A stretch of DNA of 11,363 bases from Lysobacterales bacterium (GTDB taxonomy: Bacteria; Pseudomonadota; Gammaproteobacteria; Xanthomonadales; SZUA-36), in the NCBI GenBank assembly GCA_026196445.1, contig JAPHTE010000208.1, positions 1 to 11,363 on the forward strand, read 5' to 3'. How positions within the stretch are numbered: the first letter of the stretch is position 1; each line of letters begins with the position of its first letter. The translations under genes and the position numbers were made by a program. Below, piece after piece: positions 6,828 to 11,363 of this stretch. The notes beneath the pieces are model-generated. The model was given only the letters and a program-made list of their open reading frames with translations, was not told where the DNA came from and made no database searches.

Positions 6828-8136
6828 TCCAAAAGTCGGTTTTGTCAGTCTCGGTTGCCCCAAGGCATTGGTGGATTCCGAACGTATCCTGACCCAACTG
6901 AGGACTGACGGATACGAGATTTCACCCAGTTACGATGACGCCGACGTGGTGGTCGTCAACACCTGCGGTTTCATCGACAGCGCGCGGGCTGAATCGCTGG
7001 ACGCCATCGCCGAGGCGCTGAATGAAAACGGCCGGGTCATCGTGACTGGTTGCATGGGTGTGGATGAAAAGGAAATCATGCAACTTCATCCCTCCGTCCT
7101 GTCGGTCAGCGGGCCACAACAATACGAGCAGGTTGTCGATGCAGTGCACCGCCACGCACCTTTCGAAAAGACACACGATCCATTTACCGACCTGGTGCCG
7201 CCACAAGGTATAAAACTGACTCCCAGGCACTATGCTTATTTAAAGATATCTGAAGGTTGTAACCATAACTGTACATTTTGCATTATCCCCAGCATGCGTG
7301 GGAAACTGGTCAGCCGGCCAGCGGGTGACGTGTTAACGGAGGCGGAACGACTTGTCGAAGCCGGGGTCAGGGAACTGCTGGTGATTTCCCAGGACACCTC
7401 CGCCTACGGTGTCGACTTGAAATACCGCCTGGATTTCTGGGGCGGAAAGCCGGTCAAGACCCGTATGACCGAATTGTGCCGTGAACTTGGCAGCCTGGGC
7501 GCCTGGGTGCGCATGCACTATGTCTACCCCTATCCGCATGTGGATGAACTGGTGCCACTGATGGCGGATGGTCTTGTGCTGCCGTACCTGGACATACCGT
7601 TGCAGCACGGCAGCCCGCGTATTTTAAAAATGATGAAACGACCGGCGGCAGCCGAGAACGCACTCGAGCGGATCCGGAAATGGCGCGAGATCTGCCCCGA
7701 CATCACCCTGCGCAGTACTTTCATCGTCGGTTTCCCCGGTGAAACGGATGAAGACTTCGACGTGTTGCTGGACTTTATCGAAGAAGCACAGTTGGACCGT
7801 GTCGGATGTTTCCAGTATTCACCGGTGCACGGCGCTGCCGCCAACGATTTGCCGGATCACGTGCCGGCCGAAGTCATGGCCGAGCGCGAGCAGCTATTCA
7901 TGCAAAAGCAGGCTGCAATCAGCCGCAGCCGTTTGCAGGCCAAGATAGGCAGCGTACAGCAAGTGATCGTCGACTCGGTGAGTGAAGAGTGCGCCATAAC
8001 ACGCAGCCATGCCGATGCGCCGGAAATCGACGGGCAGGTGTACGTGCTGGACGGCCAGGAGTTGCAGCCCGGTGATGTTGTCGATGTCGAAATCGACGAC
8101 TCGGACGAATACGACCTCAGCGCCTACCTGGTCTAG
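6808..8136 (+). CDS. rimO: Ribosomal protein S12 methylthiotransferase RimO
   Basis: RimO adds a methylthio group to the conserved Asp of ribosomal protein S12 (Asp89 in E. coli), using radical SAM chemistry and two iron-sulfur clusters. The protein has 442 residues against 441 in E. coli. The N-terminal UPF0004 domain has cluster cysteines C17 (VSLGC), C53 (NTCGF) and C82 (VTGC). The radical SAM motif CxxxCxxC is C151, C155 and C158 in GCNHNCTFCIIPSMRG. Also present are SQDTSAYGVD, LHYVYPYP-like (MHYVYPYPHVDELV), and PYLDIPLQH. A C-terminal TRAM domain (about 378-442) contains DAPEIDGQVYV and ends EYDLSAYLV. ATG 6808 matches the E. coli N-terminal length. ATG 6820 is the alternative. Neither has a strong ribosome site, and both lie inside the transporter gene, which fits translational coupling. 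The rRNA methyltransferase gene begins 3 bases downstream. Confidence 0.97.
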   Translation: MTEIMNNPKVGFVSLGCPKALVDSERILTQLRTDGYEISPSYDDADVVVVNTCGFIDSARAESLDAIAEALNENGRVIVTGCMGVDEKEIMQLHPSVLSVSGPQQYEQVVDAVHRHAPFEKTHDPFTDLVPPQGIKLTPRHYAYLKISEGCNHNCTFCIIPSMRGKLVSRPAGDVLTEAERLVEAGVRELLVISQDTSAYGVDLKYRLDFWGGKPVKTRMTELCRELGSLGAWVRMHYVYPYPHVDELVPLMADGLVLPYLDIPLQHGSPRILKMMKRPAAAENALERIRKWREICPDITLRSTFIVGFPGETDEDFDVLLDFIEEAQLDRVGCFQYSPVHGAAANDLPDHVPAEVMAEREQLFMQKQAAISRSRLQAKIGSVQQVIVDSVSEECAITRSHADAPEIDGQVYVLDGQELQPGDVVDVEIDDSDEYDLSAYLV

Positions 8137-8139
8137 GGC

Positions 8140-9165
8140 ATGCACCCCGTTAGCCAGGTCATTGCAAGGAACTTCCCGCGACACGATACCCGTGAACGCG
8201 GTTTATGGATCAACCCCGAGCCTGACGACTGCTGGCGGCTGGCGGCTGATGGCTGCCGGTCATTGCACCTGTTCTGCCAGGACCACGGCTCCTTCCGCTA
8301 CCTGCAGCGCAGCGGCGCCACTACAGGCTTTGGCGCTTTTCCGGATATTGCGGAACAAAGATATGACTGGATCATCCTTAACCTGCCGCGTCAAAAGGCC
8401 CTGCTTGCGATGCTGCTCGATTGCGCTGCCACCCTGCTCGGCGATGACGGAAAACTTTGGCTGGCTGGCGAAAACCGGGCCGGGATCAAGTCTGCCGGAA
8501 AAATCCTGGAAACTCGTTTTGGCAAGGTCAGAAAACTGGATAGCGCCCGGCACTGCACGCTTTTCGAAGCCAGTGACGTTTTTGGTGCTGCCGTATTCGA
8601 CCCCATTGAATACCGGGACCAATGGCTGCTTGATATCGGCGCCACGCGCATGAAAATAACCTCCTATCCGGGTGTGTTCGCACACGGCCGATTGGATACC
8701 GGCACAGCGCTGTTGCTGGAGGTGTTGCAAAAACTGACTATCGAAGGCGAGGTACTGGATTTCGCATGTGGTGCGGGCGTGATCGGCGCCTGCATCGCCA
8801 AGACTCACGAGCACGCCAGCGTAACACTGCTGGACAACAACGCACTGGCGTTACGGGCCAGCCAGGAAACACTGGACACAAACCAATTAAGCGGCACCGT
8901 GCTCGCCTCGCATGGCCTATCTGAGCTCAATGGAATCTTCGACTGGGTGATTAGCAACCCACCCGTGCATGCCGGCGTGAAAACGGATAGTGGCTTGAGC
9001 GTGCGCCTGCTTGAATCCGTGCATAATCACCTCCGTCCCGGCGGGCATTTGATCATGGTCGCAAACATTCACCTGCCCTACGAAAAATGGCTCCAAAAAA
9101 CATTCAGGCGCTGCCGCCAACTGGCCAACGACACGCATTTCAAGGTAATCGGCGCAGAATTATAG
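8140..9165 (+). CDS. rsmC: RsmC-like 16S rRNA guanine-N2 methyltransferase
   Basis: E. coli RsmC methylates N2 of G1207 in 16S rRNA within the 30S subunit. This protein has 341 residues (E. coli 343) and the same two-part build: a divergent N-terminal domain (about 1-170) and a SAM-binding catalytic domain. RsmC-type landmarks are YPGVFAHGRLDTGTALLL, then motif I VLDFACGAGVIG (D207 to G213), TLLDNNALALRASQ at motif II, and motif IV ISNPPVHAG with N273. Near the end is MVANIHLPYEKWL, matching the RsmC pattern VAN..LPY. The aromatic residue normally after NPP is Val here (V276). The gene starts 3 bases after rimO with no clear ribosome site of its own, so coupled translation is likely. A related target such as 23S rRNA (RlmG-type) is possible, but the length and motifs favour RsmC. 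Confidence 0.85.
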   Translation: MHPVSQVIARNFPRHDTRERGLWINPEPDDCWRLAADGCRSLHLFCQDHGSFRYLQRSGATTGFGAFPDIAEQRYDWIILNLPRQKALLAMLLDCAATLLGDDGKLWLAGENRAGIKSAGKILETRFGKVRKLDSARHCTLFEASDVFGAAVFDPIEYRDQWLLDIGATRMKITSYPGVFAHGRLDTGTALLLEVLQKLTIEGEVLDFACGAGVIGACIAKTHEHASVTLLDNNALALRASQETLDTNQLSGTVLASHGLSELNGIFDWVISNPPVHAGVKTDSGLSVRLLESVHNHLRPGGHLIMVANIHLPYEKWLQKTFRRCRQLANDTHFKVIGAEL

Positions 9166-9199
9166 CTTGCAGGGAATCATCCTTGAGGGGCAGTGTCCA

Positions 9200-9592
9200 A
9201 TGGCTCGAAATCTACTTATGAAAAAGGAATTCAACTTGAAAAATACATTCTTTCGACTGGTTACGACCGCGTTTCTTGCCCTGTTCCTTACAACGGCTTG
9301 CGCTGAGCAAGGGCAGGAAGGTAATTCAACCCCGCAGGCGGCCACCAGCGGAGCGGTAGAAGAAACTGCTTCAATGCTGGACCAGCCAGTCGATTTTTCA
9401 TCACCCGAAGCCGTGGAGAAGACCTTGCAGAACATCCGTGAACAGGAAGGCGATGTGATGCTCTCGAAGCTCACGGTGGCAATGGATTACCTCCTTTACA
9501 AAGACCTCAGCCTCGGCAATGACAAGAAAAAACTGTACAAGAAACTGGATGGCCAAACACCCAACCAGATCATTGCAAGGATGAAGAAGTAA
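9200..9592 (+). CDS. Small predicted lipoprotein of unknown function
   Basis: From ATG 9200 this is 130 residues. GAGGGG (9185-9190) lies 9 bases upstream. Two in-frame alternatives exist: ATG 9218 and TTG 9236. The last is preceded by AAGGA at good spacing and would give a textbook short signal (KNTFFRLVTTAFLALFLTTAC). The lipobox TTAC is degenerate, with Thr at -3. The mature part starts AEQGQEGNS and is low-complexity, then becomes helical from about residue 65 (VDFSSPEAVEKTLQNIREQE). It ends in a basic segment containing LYKKLDGQTPNQIIARMKK. The LDG.T..EII-like ending recalls a group of small gammaproteobacterial lipoproteins (DUF6694, from memory), which I cannot verify. It lies 34 bases after the methyltransferase gene and 18 before the SRAP gene. 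Confidence 0.75.
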   Translation: MARNLLMKKEFNLKNTFFRLVTTAFLALFLTTACAEQGQEGNSTPQAATSGAVEETASMLDQPVDFSSPEAVEKTLQNIREQEGDVMLSKLTVAMDYLLYKDLSLGNDKKKLYKKLDGQTPNQIIARMKK

Positions 9593-9610
9593 CTCAACTG
9601 AACCACCAAC

Positions 9611-10366
9611 ATGTGCGGCAAAGCAGCGGTATCTCACCTATCCTGGAAAGACGTCTATGGCTGGGCGAGCAGTTTGACGCCGCCGCGTGCATTACCGGCT
9701 GACCCCAAGGACAGGGTCAACATCTCCCCTTCCCGTCTGCGGCGGGTCAGGGAACCGGGTTCGATGGTGTGGGAGACACTACCCGCAATTTACGCTGATG
9801 GCGCCACGGACCAGCCCACTGAGGCCACTTGGCCGTTCCTGCCTTACTGGGCCAATGGCCAGTTGCCCAGGAACAAGGCCAGCAAGCTGATTTCCACGGC
9901 CAATGCCAGGTTACGCCACGATGGTGCGCCGTTCGCACCGTCCTACATGGGCGCCTGGGCAAAAGATTTACGATTATTGGTGCCAGTGTCCTGGTTCTAC
10001 GAATTCGACAGCCGCGTGAAACCACAAATCCCGTACGCGGTGTTCCCGTTACACGCTCCGTTTTGGACGTTGTGCGGTCTGGGCAGCTGGTACACCGCTG
10101 CGGACGGCTCGCAAAAGTTGAGCGTCAGCATCATCACCGTTGAACCCAACGAAATCCTCAAATCCGTGGGTCACAACCGCTCGCCGGCCATCCTGCAATC
10201 ACCGCATGACGCAGAACGCTGGCTGAGGGCGACGAAGCAGGAAGTTCTGGAATTGCTGCAACCATTCCCAAGCGAAAGCATGGGTGTCGAGCAGGTACCG
10301 ATGGGGATCAAGATTCCGGGCAATGAGAACATCACCCTGCCGGCGTGTATCGCGAAACGCCCGTAG
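9611..10366 (+). CDS. SRAP family protein (YedK/HMCES-like), divergent
   Basis: SRAP proteins form a thiazolidine link through Cys2 to abasic sites in single-stranded DNA and so protect replication forks. This 251-residue protein starts MCGK, leaving C2 available as the nucleophile after Met removal. Other landmarks are N37 in NISPS, the WPFLPYW counterpart of WGL.P.W, N98 in NARLRHD, catalytic-type E131 in SWFYEFD, and H188 in GHNRSPAIL at the position of the usual H.RMP motif. Core residues C2, N37, N98, E131 and H188 are kept, but the flanking motifs depart from the family norm (NARLR for NAR.E, HNRSP for H.RMP). The ATG is fixed by the required MCG start despite no visible ribosome site. 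It is the last gene of the run, 18 bases after the lipoprotein, and it converges on a minus-strand gene with only 3 bases between stops. Confidence 0.9.
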   Translation: MCGKAAVSHLSWKDVYGWASSLTPPRALPADPKDRVNISPSRLRRVREPGSMVWETLPAIYADGATDQPTEATWPFLPYWANGQLPRNKASKLISTANARLRHDGAPFAPSYMGAWAKDLRLLVPVSWFYEFDSRVKPQIPYAVFPLHAPFWTLCGLGSWYTAADGSQKLSVSIITVEPNEILKSVGHNRSPAILQSPHDAERWLRATKQEVLELLQPFPSESMGVEQVPMGIKIPGNENITLPACIAKRP

Positions 10367-10369
10367 CCG

Positions 10370-10828
10370 TCAGAACGAACCGCCCGAACCCGTATCCTTG
10401 CCATATACCGGTTTGTATCCCTTCCCAAGGCCCGGCTTGACTCCCGTTCCATGGCCTGGACGATCTGCTGGCATGAGGTAACACCAGAACTCTGATTCTG
10501 ATTTTGAACCGCCCGGGTAAGCGGGCACGCCACCGGATTTTTCTATGTTTTTTTGCTCATCCCAATAGCTCTTCCTTGATGGCATCGCAGGTTTGTTCCT
10601 GGCCGGGTGTTTCGGTGCCAGGCCGTTTTCACCGCCCCATGACATGACCTCGTCATTGATCTTCGTGTTCAACCGCACGCCTCTCAAATGACGGGTGGGA
10701 TCCGCTGTTGAAAAACACCCCCTTCTTTTTTTTGACTTTCTTATAATAATCAATGCCTCCTGGCAAACCCATGCAGCAACCAGCCCCGCAACCACGCAGA
10801 CACCAAGCAAAAACAGGTAATAAAACAC
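10370..10828 (-). CDS. Hypothetical single-pass membrane protein with Gly/Pro/Lys-rich tail
   Basis: I do not recognise this 152-residue protein. It starts almost at once with a hydrophobic helix (residues 3-29, FYYLFLLGVCVVAGLVAAWV and onward), then a basic stop-transfer stretch RKSKKRR at 30-36, so the tail should be cytoplasmic with the N-terminus outside. The tail is polar, with short Gly/Pro/Lys repeats near the end (GVKPGLGKGYKPVYGK) and a GSGGSF terminus. The GTG at 10826-10828 is chosen because GAGGAG lies 6 bases upstream, the best ribosome site in the window. A longer form from GTG 10936 would put 36 unrelated residues before the membrane helix. The coding strand has an A8 run (10726-10733) just after the basic stretch. 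There is no terminator between it and the convergent SRAP gene. Confidence 0.6.
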   Translation of the reverse strand: MFYYLFLLGVCVVAGLVAAWVCQEALIIIRKSKKRRGCFSTADPTRHLRGVRLNTKINDEVMSWGGENGLAPKHPARNKPAMPSRKSYWDEQKNIEKSGGVPAYPGGSKSESEFWCYLMPADRPGHGTGVKPGLGKGYKPVYGKDTGSGGSF

Positions 10829-10834
10829 GATACT

Positions 10835-10840
10835 CTCCTC
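10835..10840 (-). promoter_or_regulatory. Strong ribosome binding site fixing a GTG start
   Basis: On the minus strand GAGGAG is followed by six bases and then GTG (10828-10826). This near-consensus Shine-Dalgarno sequence at ideal spacing is the main evidence that the small membrane protein gene is translated and that GTG 10828 is its start. Confidence 0.65.
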
Positions 10841-10979
10841 GACATGCGGGCACGCTGAACACCCTGCATAGCCCGAAACAGTTATCAGCCGCAGCCAAGC
10901 GTGGTATCTATTGATGTTGGGGCAACCGGCGAACACCGGTTACAGTCTGACGTATGCAATCCCTGTCTTCCATGTCGTT

Positions 10980-11097
10980 CCTGAAATCACGTGTGCGATC
11001 AGGAAGTACCTTCACTAGCTTTACTGCTCTGCACCGAACCACTAATGCCCGAGCCGGGCTTTCACCCGTCCAGCTGCCTGCAATGACCTGAAATCAC
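10980..11097. repeat. 11-bp direct repeat CCTGAAATCAC, two copies
   Basis: CCTGAAATCAC occurs at 10980-10990 and 11087-11097, 107 bases apart, in the leader region of the minus-strand membrane protein gene. The flanks differ, so this is not a larger duplication. Two copies of a regulator site are possible. Coincidence is unlikely within so small a gap but cannot be excluded. Confidence 0.45.
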
Positions 11098-11126
11098 AAG
11101 ATTGCAAACAACTGAGCTTCCAGATC

Positions 11127-11132
11127 ATTATA
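11127..11132 (-). promoter_or_regulatory. Possible -10 box (TATAAT) on the minus strand
   Basis: The minus strand reads TATAAT at 11132-11127 in an AT-rich stretch. No good -35 hexamer is found 16-18 bases upstream, so it would need an activator or another form of help. If used, transcription starts near 11120 and gives a leader of about 290 bases before the GTG at 10828. Confidence 0.3.
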
Positions 11133-11196
11133 GTGCAATTCGAGAATATTTTCCTTATAGCTCATGAACATATAGTTTGGGCGCGCTTTATTTGCA

Positions 11197-11363
11197 TCAT
11201 AATAAGCAGCCTAAATCACTTTGCAAGGTATTCAAAAACACATTCAGAGCCTCGAGCAAGGTAGCGTCTATTGCTCGCGCAAAATTGGTGTTGAAATGCG
11301 GATCCCAGGTGGATCCCGCGGGCGGACCGGCGGGATACTCGGCTGCCGGGAAAACATCACCAC
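11197..11363 (-). CDS. C-terminal end of an unidentified gene (5' part outside window)
   Basis: The minus strand is open from the right edge to a TGA at 11199-11197, giving 54 complete codons without a start. The residues begin GDVFPAAEYPAGPPAGSTWD, then PHFNTNFARAIDATLLEALN, and end VFLNTLQSDLGCLL. The composition is protein-like: a Pro/Gly-rich stretch, then an amphipathic helix (ARAIDATLLEALNVFLNTL). Third codon positions are mostly G or C in the upstream part and less so near the stop. I recognise no family. Because the start is missing, a start-to-stop gene search would overlook it. No terminator follows on the minus strand. Confidence 0.5.
   Translation of the reverse strand, partial: GDVFPAAEYPAGPPAGSTWDPHFNTNFARAIDATLLEALNVFLNTLQSDLGCLL

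Larger units (their letters stand above)
10829..11196. other. Intergenic gap of about 370 bases
   Basis: No convincing plus- or minus-strand gene is visible here. An in-frame minus-strand extension of the membrane protein (to 10936) is judged non-coding. The gap holds two small hairpins: AACCGG/CCGGTT (10924-10929 with 10936-10941) and GCCCG/CGGGC (11047-11051 with 11055-11059). It also holds an 11-bp direct repeat and a TATAAT box on the minus strand. Bases from about 11100 onward are clearly richer in A and T than the surrounding genes. Confidence 0.6.

Noticed and set aside
8009..8653. Plus-strand open frame of 214 codons across the rimO/rsmC junction
   Set aside because: It is an alternate frame of two confidently identified genes with low-complexity Ser/Thr/Cys content.
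11047..11059. GCCCG-AGC-CGGGC hairpin considered as a terminator
   Set aside because: The stem is only 5 bp and no run of T follows on either strand, so it does not qualify.
10937..11196. Checked for tRNA, group II intron domain V, integron attC or insertion-sequence ends
   Set aside because: No cloverleaf, no domain V-like hairpin, no paired terminal repeats with target duplications, and no transposase or integrase fragment could be found.
1..11363. Search for CRISPR arrays, toxin-antitoxin pairs or phage-defence genes
   Set aside because: There are no regularly spaced repeats and no nuclease, helicase, toxin or retron-type domains. The genes are housekeeping and envelope functions.

Overview
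The window reads as a chromosomal segment from a gammaproteobacterium. The RimO is close to the E. coli protein in length and motifs, and GreB, an RsmC-type methyltransferase and an M13 peptidase lipoprotein fit the same group. Coding density is high and GC looks moderately high by eye. No genus can be named from sequence alone. I see no transposase, integrase, CRISPR array, rRNA or tRNA, and no recognisable defence island.

Layout. (1) Positions 1-476, minus strand: GreB, cut by the left edge before its last residues. (2) 589-2664, plus: an M13 (PepO/neprilysin-like) zinc metallopeptidase with a lipoprotein signal, closed by a strong intrinsic terminator at 2686-2715. (3) 2803-5322, plus: a tight three-gene cassette of an ECF-type sigma factor, a single-pass membrane protein that is probably its anti-sigma factor, and a secreted coiled-coil protein with two PDZ domains and no protease domain. 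This looks like an envelope-sensing regulatory unit. (4) 5323-5511: an intergenic stretch with nested and competing inverted repeats, then a good sigma-70 promoter. (5) 5512-10366, plus: six closely spaced genes, probably co-transcribed. They encode a VOC/glyoxalase-fold protein, a CDF-family transporter, RimO, an RsmC-like methyltransferase, a small lipoprotein and a divergent SRAP (YedK/HMCES-like) protein. (6) 10370-10828, minus: a small single-pass membrane protein with a GTG start, converging on the SRAP gene with only 3 bases between stop codons. (7) 10829-11196: a partly AT-rich gap with a short direct repeat, small hairpins and a possible minus-strand promoter. (8) 11197-11363, minus: the C-terminal 54 codons of an unidentified gene running off the right edge.

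Functional links. RimO (methylthiolation of ribosomal protein S12) and RsmC (16S rRNA methylation) are adjacent ribosome-modification genes. The SRAP protein probably protects abasic sites in single-stranded DNA. The sigma/anti-sigma/PDZ cassette is the best candidate for a little-described system. Its proposed signalling logic is inference.
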